From NCBI GenBank assembly GCA_021397835.1, contig JAJFZO010000889.1:1674001-1738000 (forward strand): a DNA stretch of 64,000 nt, read 5' to 3'. This document shows, piece by piece, positions 23,481 to 36,649 of this stretch. The position numbers were made by a program, and so were the translations under genes. The notes under the pieces are model-generated. The model made no database searches, had not been told where the DNA came from, and saw only the letters and a program-made list of their open reading frames with translations. The DNA comes from Moringa oleifera (lineage: Eukaryota; Streptophyta; Magnoliopsida; Brassicales; Moringaceae). The first letter of the stretch is position 1; every line of letters starts with the position of its first letter.

Positions 23481-26400
23481 TCATTTTTATTATTTACTAT
23501 GATCATTAAACCAACAATAATTGATAATATTTTTTAAAATTTTATTTAAAATAAACAAAAAATAACATTTAATAATTTAATAATTTATCAATTAAAAATA
23601 AAAATATAAAATTTTCTTGTCAGTTTAAACGAAAATCAACTAGAAAATCAAAATTATTGTTTTTTTTTTTTTTTGGGGTGGTGGGTGGGAATAAACAACA
23701 AAATCTCTCGCTTAAAGCTGAGCATCGATTCTCTTTGAAATTAAAGAATAAGCTCAAGCAATTTTTGGCACTACTTTACAAAAAAGCAACGAATATATTC
23801 TGCTTTATTTGAAAGACCGTAGTCCTTTGAAAAGTACACCTATCACATCAAGTGCATTAATTCCCCCCGAGAGCTCTCCTGAATGCGTGCAACACGAGAA
23901 TGCATGAAACATGAGAAGATAAATATTAAGGTAATCATTCTTTAAAATTTTAAAAAATATTTTTACATAATTAATTTTAAATTTAAAATTTTGATATATG
24001 ATAAATTATATTTTAATTTATTAATTTAAAATAATTTATTTAAAAATTTATATTATCAATTTAATTTACAATTTTAATAAATGTAAAGAGATATCCATAT
24101 TATTATCATAAAAATATTCAGAGATTTTTTAGGTATTAAAACTATTTTAAAAAATTATAATTACAAATTTAAAAAATTTATAATAAATAAATTGTAAGTT
24201 AAAAATTATTTAAAATTAAAAATTTACTTAAAATTGAATATAAAATTTATTTGAGTTATTTTTTAATATTTCAAAATTTTAAGTAGTTTGAGTCAAATCT
24301 TATAATTTCAATTAATCAATATTTGTTTTGAATACGTTTTGAAGGTTATGATTAATTTTAGAAAAAAAAATATTCTTCAAAATTTTAAATGATATTTATC
24401 TTAAAAATTATAAATTATAAAAAATTTTCATAATTTATTACCAACTAAGGAGTTTAAAATTGAAAATTAAGAGTGTTGATTTCTTATTTTTCTCTTTTTC
24501 TTATTTTCTCATTTTTGAAAAATAATAAATCTCTATATTTTAATGAAATGTTTGTTGGTTTTTAGTTCATTATTCTAGTAATCTTTCAAAAAAAATCAAA
24601 TTAAGGATTCTATAACATTATTATGTGAAAAAATGGTTGAAAACATATGAAATCCATGTAATTAAATATAAAATTCTTGGAAATCATATTTTTTATTTTT
24701 AAATATTTTTTAAAATAGTAAATATAAAAATATGTAATTCAGTGTTGTTTTGTATTATATGTTTAATTTTTATTGAATATTTAAGGATTTCAGCATGAAA
24801 GTTACTGATGCACATCTACGTGGTGTTTGATTTTGTTAATGTGCTAGATTTGGTTTTATTCTCTTTAAGAGTATTAAGTGTGTGTCCAAAATTATATTAT
24901 ATTATATGCTTTTATATAATATTTTATGATTTTATTTAGTATTTTATGTTTCCTTGATTCGTCCAACATATACTGATTGCTCATTGAACTATTTATGGAT
25001 CCAATGGATTTTTTAAATAAAATATTAATTATTGATTAATAATTGTTTATTATTATAACATAAAAGTTAATAGTTTTAAAAAATATTAAAAAAACAACTG
25101 TAATTTTTTAGCTTAAAATGATTGAGCACATAATTCAAAAAATAATAATGAAAAACCATAATGGAGCTGCAGATTCATGAATTATCATCTCCAAAGTGTA
25201 AATTTAAACAAACAAATGTATCTTTTCTTCTATAACCGAAAACCATTTGGTCAAGAAGAAAGTAGGGATGCAGCAGAGCAAGATTAAAAAATATAATTGT
25301 AGATTCATGAAATAATATGAAATAAAAATATAATTATTTTCTCACATTCGACCCTTTTTTTTCAGAAAAAATTTTCATTTCGTAGTGAAATTTTTGTTGT
25401 TTCTTAATCGATTCTTCCAATAACATGAAGAAATTACCAAAGTTGGCATTTTGTGGTGTTGCTTAGTGGAAAAAAAAAATGTTAACAAGACGACACAAAA
25501 ACCAAGCACAAAGAAATGAAAAACCTATGTGACATATGTTTTATTTTTTTTAATCCTTTTTTTTTTCTTTGAGTTTTGATTACATAACTAAGAGCAAATA
25601 TGCAAAGTGGCGCGTTTCATTTCATTGATTTTCTTGTATTATAGATTCAATTTAGATTATCTATCTTGAATATTTATGGGTTTGAGCATAAAAATTATTG
25701 ACGAGCATTAATATTGAGTTTAGTCTTGTAAATATATTGAATTTTTATTATATTTTGTCTATGAAAAAACTAAGTTTGTGTTCAGTGTCATATTTTATGT
25801 TTTCATTTGATATTTTATGGCTTATGCAATATGTCTTATGGTGTTAGTTACTCCTTAAACCACTCATTCATAGTCCTAATTTAAACATCCTAAAGACATT
25901 AAAGTACCTCTTAATATTACATAAAAAATAAAACAGTAATACTGCTCATAATATCCTTCAACATCACATTAAAATAAAATAGTATATAAAATGTAAAATA
26001 ATATTATAAAAATTTGTACATTAATATACAAATTAAAATTATTTATAAAATAAGATTATATTAAAAAATTATGATATAAACAAATATTACACACAACATG
26101 AACTAATATTACATAGTCACATGTAAATAACATATAAATTTCTATAGAACAGCACAATACACGTAAAATATTTCAAATGATCACAAATCAAACACGAAAG
26201 TTTAACATAACTAAGTATTAAGTATATCAAATCATCCTGATTTTTTTTTTTTTTGTGCTTATAACAAAAATATTAACATAATGGAATTGCAAATTCATGA
26301 AATATTTTGTTAAAAATGTAAATATTAATAAAAAGAATGTATCTTTCCTCCTATAAAAGAAGATCATTTAATTGGACGAAAAAAAGAAAATAAGAGTTAG

Positions 26401-26990
26401 TATAAATCGGAATGAGATTAAAAGAAAAAAGATGTATATATTCACGAAGCTTTTCAGATTAGAAATTTTAGTTCAAAAATGAATCTTTATTTTTATAATC
26501 GAAAAACACCATATAAAAAATTAAGAAAGCATTAATCTTGCATGTTTAGCAGACAGAAAAATTACCATTATAAAAAATATTGTATTGTTATAATACTTAC
26601 AAAATAATTTGAAAATTCTAAACTCCATTGGAATCAATTTCATAAATTTAAATAATTTTTTACTCATTAATTGTTTAGTATAAATTTTATAAAAAATATA
26701 TTTTTCAGTATCAAAAACTTTAAAATTTTTTATAATAGTAAATTGAATATTTTCTTACATCTATGAAAAATTTTAATTCAAAATTTACGGTACAAACTAT
26801 CAATTTAAATATCTTAAATTTTTAAATTTTTTAATAAGATTTAATTTGATTATTTTTAATCTATCAGATTATATTAATTGATGTGTGAAGTTAAAGATAA
26901 AAAAAATTAGAAAATATTCTTCAAATTTAAAATGTCATTTTTACCCACAATTAAATTACTCTTTTTTCATTTTTCTCTTCCCATTAGTTT
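23481..26990. other. AT-rich spacer between PLAT-5 and PLAT-6
   Basis: No gene. 25,440-25,840 matches 17,990-18,420 upstream of PLAT-4, and 24,760-24,960 is a further partial copy. 26,590-26,880 is a copy of the AT-rich dispersed repeat that stops just before the PLAT-6 promoter. Confidence 0.5.
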
Positions 26991-27067
26991 TAGCAAAGAA
27001 GGGAGCAGCAGAGCACCCAGCACTCAAGCGCCAATGGTGGGCAAAACGCTGGACTTTTCAATATCTA

Positions 27068-27083
27068 CTTGGCTATATATATA
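27068..27083 (+). promoter_or_regulatory. Core promoter of PLAT-6
   Basis: TATATATATA at 27,074-27,083 preceded by CTTGG, a one-base change from the ATTGG seen in PLAT-2, -4 and -7. Confidence 0.7.
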
Positions 27084-27119
27084 GCCTCAGACAAGCGAGA
27101 AGTTTCACAATCGACTTTG

Positions 27120-27781
27120 ATGGCTCGCATCCATGTTCTTCTCCTTTCTCTCTTTTTGGTTTTCTCCCTTGTCGCCTTCACTCTTGCTGTAAGTTATCCG
27201 TCCAAAACCATGTAATCCCTCCATATCCCCATTTTCTTTTAAATTCAAATTTTATTTGTTATTCTCTAATTATCTTGCAGGATCACGATAACGACAATGA
27301 CGACGATGAGAATAGTTGTGTATACATGATATACGTCCAGACCGGGTTTATGCAAGTCTCGGGCTCAGGCTACGTCAGTCTGAATTTGACCAACGTGTAC
27401 GACGAGACACTACAGATCGACAACCTGCAGAAATGGGGCGGGCAAATGGGCCCCGATCACGAGTATTTCCAGAGCGAGAATTTGGATATCTTCACCGGCA
27501 GGGGCAACTGTCTTGTCGTTCCTCCCTGTGCCATGACCCTCACCTGGAACCCGACGAGCATAATTACCCGGTGGTGGTTGTGCGAATTCGTCCAGGTGAC
27601 ATCCACTGAAGCCAACTCTCGCTGTGCTAAGCAACAGTTCCACGTGGCGCAGTATCTTATACCTGGTGTTGGGCCAATCGAAGGAAGCGGCACAATCACG
27701 AGGAATTATTGCGTCCCTGGCTCTGCTGGGGATTCGGGTCGAGTCAAGCCCGGCAGAGATGCTTCGTCCTACGTTGCATGA
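27120..27781 (+). CDS. PLAT-6: B-type PLAT/LH2-domain protein
   Basis: Exons 27,120-27,188 and 27,281-27,781 (intron 92 bp, the shortest of the set) give 189 aa. Signal peptide MARIHVLLLSLFLVFSL...TLA, acidic linker DHDNDNDDDENS, then CVYMIYVQTGFMQVSGSG, KWGGQMGPDHEYF and LDIFTGRGNC. The usual NLTSDGSG loop is replaced by TLTWNPTSIITRWW, removing the glycosylation sequon and glycines. The later Cys residues and the SYVA end are kept. A longer frame begins upstream and reads through the intron in the exon 2 phase; it bypasses the conserved ATG and is not the real start. PLAT-4 is the closest relative: both share MQVSG, YLIPG and EGSGTITR. Confidence 0.92.
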
Positions 27782-28339
27782 AAGAGCTGAGCACTAACCA
27801 AAATACGGTTTTAAGCCCATAAATAAAGTAATGAAATGATCATTACCGTCATTATTATAATGGCTTAGTTAAGAAGGGGCATTATGGTCTTTTAATTGTT
27901 ACTCCACTGTTATAATAATAAGGATTCAAAATATAAGGAATGTGTCAGCCTGTTATACATTGGCTTCAAAAGGAAACCCTTCACCCAATAGCAATTCGCC
28001 TTCATCAACATAATTACATTAACCTAATCTTAATGGGTTGGACTAAAGTAAGAGTGCAATATTGAATTGAATGTATAATCTATATAATTTATTTTCTGTT
28101 TAATCTATATGTTATGTGTTTATATTATAATCCATTTAATTTCAAAAGTTAACATATCAGTTTAAATTAAATTAATTGTGGTATATTTTTATTTTATTTA
28201 AATTGTATCATACATGAAGATAATTGTAAAATACGTAAAATTATTTATAACTATTTAAATCTAAAAGTCCTAGTTATTGGGATTAACTAATTAATCTCTA
28301 TGCCCTATTGAATCATATAATTTTAAAATTGAATCATGC

Positions 28340-30090
28340 ACCAACTTGAGGAGTTCATTGGACATGGTTCAGCCAAACCATGAAGACTAAAATCTTGGAT
28401 AAGAAATTTGCGGTTTTCTTCCTTATTTTTTATTTTTATTTTAATTTATCAATGTTATCAATCGAACTCTTATATTTAAAAAATTATAAATCTAATATTG
28501 ATCTTTCAATTTGATCTACATTAAATTTTATTAAAAATTTTAAAAATTAAGTGTATTCAAATTGAAGATCTTATACAATAAATTTTGACTTGAAAGTTTT
28601 TATAAATATAAAAAAACAGTCAAATTACCATCACATTTTTTTTAAAATAATTATACTATTTTAAAAAAATGGACATCTTAAAATATTTAAATTTTTTTAA
28701 TAATAACTGATATTTATTTACGTTTGTAAAAAACTTAAATTAAAAATTTATTATATAAAATATTCAATTTCAATATTCATAATTTTTAATTTTTTTGATA
28801 AAATTTAATTTAATTTAAATGAAAATACTAATATTTAATTTATTATTTTTTAAATTATTAGTAAAATGAGGTAAATAAAAAATTTTTATGAAACTTTTAC
28901 CATTTATTCTTTTCAACTTTTCTTCACCACACAAAATCAGAATTTTCCATAACAAACATTGACATGATCTACAGCTGAAACAAAAAAAAAACCACTTGCA
29001 AATTTTTAGACAACATATGCTTTCCGCTGTTTAATTGGCTTCTTGATTTAAATTAAATTGGTAGCTAATACCCACATTGTCAAAAGTTCTACAGCTTGAA
29101 AAGATTTGATGAAAAATAAGATTAGCTTAATAATACAAAAATATGATTAATGAATCTTTAACAACTAATTGAGCTCGATTAGCTCTTCACGACCTCTTGA
29201 GTGGGTCACGAATTCCACTTTAGAAAGGCATCAAACAGCTGTCATGCGAGGAATGGGACCTTGCTGTGCTTCGACAAAGGCCTGCATGGTCACTTTGGAT
29301 GTAACATCTTGCACTTTATCTAGGGTATAAGACAGATCACCAACTTTTAAATTAATATTATAAATATTATTCTAATAACATTAATAATAATTATCAATAA
29401 TAATATTTACAATGTTAATTTAATTTAATTTAAATAAATAAATATTATATAATTCATTTCATTTTTAATAATTTAATGTATGACAATTTTTGGATAGAAT
29501 AATTTGAAATAATTGATTCAAATTGACATTAAAAATTTTATTAAATAATATTTTAATATCATATTTGATTTTATTATTGATTACATATTTAATTAATATT
29601 AATAAATTAAATAAATTAAATTATATATTAAATATTAATCTTATTATGAAGTTCTTAATGAGATATTTTTAATAATATAATTTTTTTATAATACTATAAT
29701 ATATATATTAAGCTATTTATAAAAATATAAAATATAAAAAATTTCAAAATATATTTAATACAGCTACAAGCATTACCAAAATAATGAGACGATAAATGAA
29801 ACAAAAAATATTAAAATTATACATTATTTTGATATTTTCTCATTTTCATCGAAGACAACCTAACTGAGATTTAAGATTCTTTAATTTGTTCCATGAGTAC
29901 TTAGCCAAAGCTAATATTTAAAGGAGAAATCAATGCAGAAATTATATGGTTGGAAGATGCTACTATAATGAAATAGAAACTGATTGTAGATACCTAATTT
30001 CTCTTGCATCAATTTAAATAAAATATTCAGTTATTGAGGTTAAAGATCAAAAGATAATAATTAATAATTATTTAATTAAAATTAAAAAAT
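28340..30090. repeat. Post-B-gene non-coding block with AT-rich insertions
   Basis: Same block as 4,540-5,620, interrupted at about 28,430-28,920 (a copy of the AT-rich dispersed repeat) and at about 29,340-29,865. Outside the insertions the order of landmarks is unchanged. Confidence 0.7.
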
Positions 30091-31170
30091 TAAGTTTCAA
30101 GATGTTGCAACATTATTGCAATAAGGTAGTAGCAATGCTACAACAAATGCTGCAGCTGCATTCTGTAGCATATGCTGTAGCATCTTGCAGCAAGGCACCA
30201 ATACAGCTACCTACTACTGCGTTAAATGGAGACTTTACCATGATCTATAAATATCCATCTTGACCAAGAGCATGTGGAGGAGGATTAAAGAGAGGGTTGT
30301 TGAAAGAATGGAAAGAAGTTTTTGAAGAGAGTTTTGATAATATTTGGAAAAGGATATTGAAGGGTGAGTAGTAGTTTCAAAAATATATACGCAAAAAGTT
30401 AAGAGATATTTTCTTTGATAAGAAGAAATTAAAAGAAAAAAATTTTAAATCAAATATCATTTTCTCTTAGAGAATAAAGGAACTTTTTTTTTGATTTTAT
30501 CATCACTTATTTTTTCACTCCTTTATCTTTGTTTCTTGTGATTATTTTTTTCTATTTATTTACTTAATTATTATTATACATATATATGTGTGTGTATACA
30601 TATATATATATATATATTATTTCTCTTGCATAGATATACTTTTTCCTTATCTACCTTTATTTTATTCTCATTTGCATTTTTATTTACCTTTTACACTGAA
30701 ATTTTTATATCCTCTTATTGGATACATGAAAAATCATGTAAATGTATGAAAATAATGAGGAAAAAAATTTAATGTAGTAAAAATATTGAATGAAGTTGGT
30801 ATATGCCAAAAGATGAAAAAAGTGGTTATGGATAAAATAGTAATTGTTTGTTTAAAAGAAAAAAAGAGAAAAAAAAAGAAGAAAAAAATTTCAAAGAAAA
30901 ATAAGAGAAAGATGGTATAAAATGAGGAGTGTTCGCTTGAAATAATATAAAAAAAAAAAACAGAAAAGGAGGATAGATGGCTTTTAGACGTTAGGGTTGT
31001 TTTTAAAATAATAAAATTAGATTTTCATAATGTTAAATTATTAGATAAATTAAGTTTTTTTCTAATTTTTAATTTTTATTATTATTTTTTATTCATTCAA
31101 TTTTAACTATGTTTTCAAAGATCACTTTGAAGCTATTCTAATTTTTTTTAAAAATAAAAAAATTTTAAAC
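30090..31170. other. Intergenic with a GCTGTAGCAT-rich motif cluster
   Basis: 30,095-30,215 holds repeated and inverted TGCTGTAGCAT/ATGCTACA units followed by a TATA-like CTATAAATA. It resembles repeat-rich LTR promoter sequence, without coding support. The rest is purine-rich, AT-rich DNA with a TA tract near 30,597-30,617. Confidence 0.35.
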
Positions 31171-31945
31171 TTTTGAGAGCATAAAATAATTTACAAAAGA
31201 TTTTTTTATTTTTATTAAAAATTATTTCAAAAAATATAAGATATATGTTTCAAGTTTTAAAAAGTATGCAAAATCTCAAAAGAGAGGTTTTTATCTTTTT
31301 TGATATAAAAATTATTTCTAAAAAATAATAAAAACATATGTTTTAAAACTTTTGAGAAGTATGAAAAATCTCAAGAGAGATGTTTTTATATTTTCTAATA
31401 TAAAAATTATTTAATACTTTCAAAAAATATAAAAAATATTAAGAGAAAATTTTTCATATTCTTTAAGACAAAAATTATTTTAAAATATAATTTTTTTCAA
31501 ATTTTGAGAAGTATGAAAAAATCATAAAAGAGTAATTTTTATATTCTCTAATATAAAATTAATTTTTTTAAAATAATTTATTTATTTAATATTTTAAAAA
31601 AATAAAAAAATCAAGAGAGATTTTTATATTCTTTAATATAAAATTTATTTTTTAAAAATATATATATATATATATATATATATGATGTTTTTTGAAAGTG
31701 AAAAGATCTCAAATGAAATTTTTATATTTTTGAATATAAAAATTATATTTTTAAAATATAAAAAATGTTTTAAAAATAAAAATATTTTTAAGAAGTATGA
31801 AAAATTTTAAAAGAAAAGTTTTTATATTTTATAATATAAAATTATTATTATGTTTTTTTAAAATAAAATAAAATATATATCTCAAATTGTATAAGAGTAT
31901 CAAAAATCTTAAGGATTCATTCCTTTTAATATAAGATCATATTAC
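31170..31945. repeat. AT-rich minisatellite, about 8 diverged units of 80-100 bp
   Basis: Units carry GAAGTATGAAAAATCTCAAG, AGAGATTTTTATATT and TAATATAAAAATTATTT in that order. One unit is interrupted by a TA tract near 31,660-31,682. Related units in opposite orientation lie at 8,930-9,150. Confidence 0.7.
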
Positions 31946-32192
31946 TTTGTTTGGAATGACAAATAAATCTAAAGAAAGAAATCTTCATATTTTCTAAAAT
32001 ATTTTGTTTATATGTCTCTCAATTTATTTTTATTTTTGATTAATAGAATTATGAAAGTTGAGTTTAAAGCTTAAATTTAAATATCAAATGTAAATTATTC
32101 GCTTGTGTTAGGGTCATGAGACATCAAAATTATTTATATACTTCACATAATATGGTTATGGGTATCAAAATATGATTGTATTTATGTGAATC

Positions 32193-32228
<36 letters not shown>

Positions 32229-34110
32229 AATTAAGAGTTAAACAATAGTCAAAACTTCATATTCTCTATCATTAAAAATAATAATAATTTAGGGTTAAAG
32301 GTTGAACAAGAACAAGACCTTTAGAATCTTCCTCATAAAAATGGTTCTAAGAATTACGAGTGAAACGAGAGTTAAACTTTGATATTTTTCAGAAAATTAA
32401 AATTTCACTCATCTTTTTATTTTTTGAGATAATATATATATTTTAGAAAATTAATTTTAAAAATTAAGTGAATTTTAAAATTGAGAAGTGACTATGATCA
32501 ATTGGTACTTATCTTCAAGCATTGGTAATGCTAACCCTTTTTCATGCGTAACCGATTTTAAAAACTCATATTTTTTTATTTTGAAAGTCCAATATTTATT
32601 TATTTATTATTAATCTAAAAAGAAATTTTAAAAAATGAACGAATTTTGATGTCTAATCATATTGGAAAAAAGACTAATGAAGATTTTTTTATTTTTATTT
32701 TTTAAAATCTTTCTAAAAAAATAATCGATATACATTTTTCAAATTATTTCGAGGATCTGATCTCGATCGAAAATTTGTTTTGATACTAATTATTTATTTT
32801 ATTGAAATGAAACTAGATAAGACCTATAATTAATAATGTGAACAATCATGAAAAATTAATGTGTGCTTTAGGTGAGACAAATAATAAGTTTGGTTGATTA
32901 AATTAACACCAAAGTAAAAATAAAATAAAATAAAAAAATGAAACAATAACATGCTCATGGGTTGATAGTTTTTCTTGCAACTGGCAGTCAATATGATCAA
33001 ATTAGTAATGATATGCATTAATTAATTGATAAATCTAAAAATATGATAGACTAAAAATAAAAAATAAAAATTTCATTTGAACCAAAAACTAAGCTTAGCT
33101 ACGTCTTATTCGCAGTCATTGGCTCTATAGAAAACCAACTATTATACTTTTTTTTTTCCTGTCCCAAATGCGAGCTTTTATGTTAGTTGTTGGTTCCACA
33201 AACAAACGATTATTAGACTTTTTCTTTTTGGTTTAAATTTCAAATGTGAGATTTTTTTTTTCAATGCAAATTTTAAGATCTAAAGTCTCTCTCTTTCAAT
33301 GGCATAACCCCATTTCAAATTTTCATTTTTTTTAATCATTTTGCTTAATTTTAGAAGATGAACTTAAAATAAATTTTAAAATTTATTTCAGTAATTTTTT
33401 TAGGTATATCAAGGATAAAATTATCATTAAAATTTATAACTATTTGAATTAATATCCAAATTAAACAAAATCAAAATTTTAGATTTATAACTAAATTATA
33501 AAACTTTGATATTTAAAATAAAATTTAAATTTTTATATTTATAAAAAGATTGAGTAAATATTTCAAAAAATATTTATATTTACTTTATGTTATCAATTAA
33601 AGCCTTAAGTATAAAAAATAACAAATCGAACTTTAATTTATCAATTTAATTTATATTAAACTTTATCAAAATATTTAAAAATTAAAAGTACTTAAATTGA
33701 AGATTTCATGCAACAAATTTTAACTTAATTTTTTTTAGATATAAAGCAATATACAAGCTACCATCAAAAAAAAGTTTTATAATTTTTTAAGTAATTATAA
33801 TATATTTTAAAATTTTTGATATTATAAATTTTAAAATATATATTTTTAATTTTTAAAAAATTATAAAATTTTTTGTGATAGTAATTTAAATATTTTTTTG
33901 CATATATAGAAAATTTCAAGTCAAAATTTATTATATAAAATCGTTGATTTAAATATTTTTAATTTTTAAATTTATTAATAAAGTTTAATTTATATTAAAT
34001 TAATAAATTACTATTTTTAAATATAAAAATTTAATTAATAATATAAAATAAATATTAAAATTTATGAAATATTTATTCAAAAAATTTTACTCCTGCTACC
34101 CACTAGTAAA
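31946..34110. other. AT-rich intergenic DNA with dispersed repeat copy
   Basis: A TA microsatellite lies at about 32,198-32,226. A long copy of the AT-rich dispersed family occupies about 33,330-34,090. No gene. Confidence 0.5.
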
Positions 34111-34149
34111 AATATGATTAAGACACAAATGCGAAGATTTGCTGTAGAT

Positions 34150-34394
34150 TATCGTGAGACACGTGATTTGTCCTCCTCTTTTATGATGATGGTCCGGCTG
34201 TATGCTATTCACGTACAGTCCACCTGTAATTTCAGTTTTGCTTTGTATGAGAACCACACGTTGCATATCTTTAAATTTTTTATTAAAATATTTCTCTTAC
34301 TTTATTGAAAAGAATTAAATAAAAGATGGGGCACACATTATTGTTGGGTTAGGATACGATGTGCCTCTTTTCAATGTCTAATTGGCTATATATG
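34150..34394 (+). promoter_or_regulatory. PLAT-7 promoter region
   Basis: TTTATGATGATGGTCC and CACCTGTAATTTCAG recur upstream of PLAT-9 (46,760-46,815), and partly near 13,130, 23,220, 39,400 and 40,890. The core is ATTGG at 34,381-34,385 with TATATATG at 34,387-34,394. Confidence 0.6.
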
Positions 34395-34435
34395 TAATAG
34401 CCTTAGAGAAGCGAAATGTTTCTCACCTGAACTCC

Positions 34436-35113
34436 ATGGCTCGCATTATCGTTCTTCTCCTTTCTCTTTTTCTGGTTTTCTCCTTCGTCACCTTCATTCG
34501 TGCGGTAAGTTACCCTCTTAAAACCACTAACCCTCCCATATTCTCATTTTTTTTTATTATTCTAATTTTGTTTGTTTTTTCTGTAAATAAAACGTAGGAT
34601 CGTAATGATAACAATGACGACGATGAAAATAATTGTGTGTACGCTATTTACGTCAAGAGCGGTCTTAACCGACGCGTCAACAAGGCCGTCGTCGTCAGCC
34701 TACAACTGGCCAATGTGTACGACGAGACAGTGAAGATCGACGATCTGGTGACATGGGGCGGGTTAATGGGCCCCAATTACGACTATTTCCAGAGAGGAAA
34801 ATTGGATGTCTTCAGCGGTAAGGCCAAGTGCCTTGTCGCTCCTGCCTGCGCCATGAACCTCACCTTCGGGATCGGCAGACCCCGTCCTGGCCGAACCGAG
34901 TGGTTCTGCGACTATGTCCAGGTGACGTCAACTGAACCCAAGTATCCTTGTGCTCAGCAGCTCTTCAAGGTGGGGCAGAGCCTGAGTCCTGGTCCTGACC
35001 CATTGTCTGTTAGCGTCACAATCACCAGGGATAATTGTTTTCCCACTCCTGGCTTTGCTGGGAATTCGGGTCGCCTCAAGCCTGGGTCGGATGCTTTGTC
35101 CTATGTTGCTTGA
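34436..35113 (+). CDS. PLAT-7: B-type PLAT/LH2-domain protein
   Basis: Exons 34,436-34,504 and 34,598-35,113 (intron 93 bp) give 194 aa, the longest of the array. Signal peptide MARIIVLLLSLFLVFSF...RA, acidic linker DRNDNNDDDENN, then CVYAIYVKSG, TWGGLMGPNYDYF and LDVFSGKAKC. The GRG motif before the second Cys is changed to GKA. The NLTSDGSG loop is replaced by NLTFGIGRPRPGRTEW, longer and basic, keeping the sequon. The end is GSDALSYVA. The domain face formed by the loop differs in charge from its relatives, which could alter partner binding. No A-type gene faces it within reach upstream, so its pair member has been lost or moved. Confidence 0.92.
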
Positions 35114-35159
35114 AAGAACTGAGCGCCAATCAAGGAGGGTTCTAACCCCATGAATAAAG

Positions 35160-36640
35160 CAACTTAATGAGGGTGTTATGATCTTTTGATTGTTATTTCC
35201 AATAATATAACAAGCAACGGTTTGAAATTTTGATCGATTAAATCGGGCAATTTTAATAGATAATTTATGAAATCTGAAATATAAAATGTATATATGTCAT
35301 CTATTAAAAATTATAATTTTTTAAATTTTAAAAATAATAAATTAATCTTAATTAAAATAAAAAAATAATTTATTAAAAATAATCATAGCATATATTTAAT
35401 TAGACAACTAAAATCTACTCAGCTTCCAGTAGAAAACCAGCCGTTGGGATGCACTCTCCTTCTCCCTTAGCAAACAGCAATTTTAGTTCTCTGCGTTTTG
35501 GTGATAAAAAAAAGTAGCTAAGGCGACATCAATGGCCGCATCAGTAAAGGAGATCAGAAATGGACACAGAGCGGATTGGTACCGCCGCTTTCTCCTACCA
35601 GAAACTGTCGTACCAGTTTGATTATAACTGCATCGGTATATCAGTACGGTTCAATCCGAGTTTTGAATGAAATATCCGAATCATGATAAGAGAAGTGAGC
35701 TTTATCAATTAAGATTAAGCTTTAGCGAGTTTTTAGGTTATCTGCCTCACCTTCTCACAAATCTTCATTGTTTTTTTTTTAATTGTTTTACTTAATTTTT
35801 ATTGCAAAATCAATTCTGATTTTTGGCAATTAATTTGGATAATTTATTTTTTTAAAGAAAACATTTCTTCATTCTCAAATTAGATAATTTCTCAATTATT
35901 TTCTCCCTTTAGAAATTAATATTTTTCAACACTCTATTCCAGGATAAAATTTTTAGGACAAGTTGATCTTTATCATTTTGTGTAATGTTCTTAATTTTAA
36001 TATTTTTAAATTTTATAATTATTAAAAAATTCCAATATCTTGTAATTTTTTATTTTTATATGATAGAAGAAAAACACGGCACAAATTTTGAAATCACAAT
36101 TGAGATAAGCTATTTTATTTTGCATTTTCTGTACTGTTTTAATTTTTAGTTTGTTTTGATATTGCAATAGAGCATTTAGAATTTAAATTAGCTTTCAATA
36201 TTAAAGATTGAATCCATGAAATCAATATAAAATCAAATTTGGATTAAAAATTTATGATTGTTATTGGATTTAAGTTATTAGAAATTAGAAATTGTAATCA
36301 TTAAGTTAATATTTGAAATTATGTTTAAATTTCAATTCAAAATATTATGATTGTATAGTTTGGTTTATAAATTATAAATTGTACTATAGTTATAAATATA
36401 CTTTACAGAGAATTATCAATTAGGAGTTATATTATTATGAATTCATAAGTTAATTAATAAATTATAATATTATTTAATAAATGATATTTTAAAACTGTTT
36501 GATATGATCTAAATTAACTCAAAACAAAACTTCAATGAAAAATTCATCCAATTAAAACAACCAAATTTAAATTGAAATTTGATCAAAATTTAAGATTTTT
36601 CATATTTAATAAAAAATTATATTATTTAATATAATCTTAC
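35160..36640. other. Intergenic between PLAT-7 and PLAT-8
   Basis: Mostly AT-rich. At 35,400-35,640 there is a less AT-rich patch with a 29-codon frame (35,532-35,621) beginning MAASVKEIRNGHRAD, whose opening looks like the N-terminus of type III polyketide synthases but does not continue like one. I treat it as a doubtful fragment. Confidence 0.4.
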
Positions 36641-36649
36641 TTTAATTAC

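Noticed and set aside
26885..27781. 298-codon frame across the PLAT-6 locus
   Set aside because: It reads exon 1 in the wrong phase and passes through the intron. The conserved ATG at 27,120 with GTAAGT/TTGCAG splicing agrees with all paralogs.
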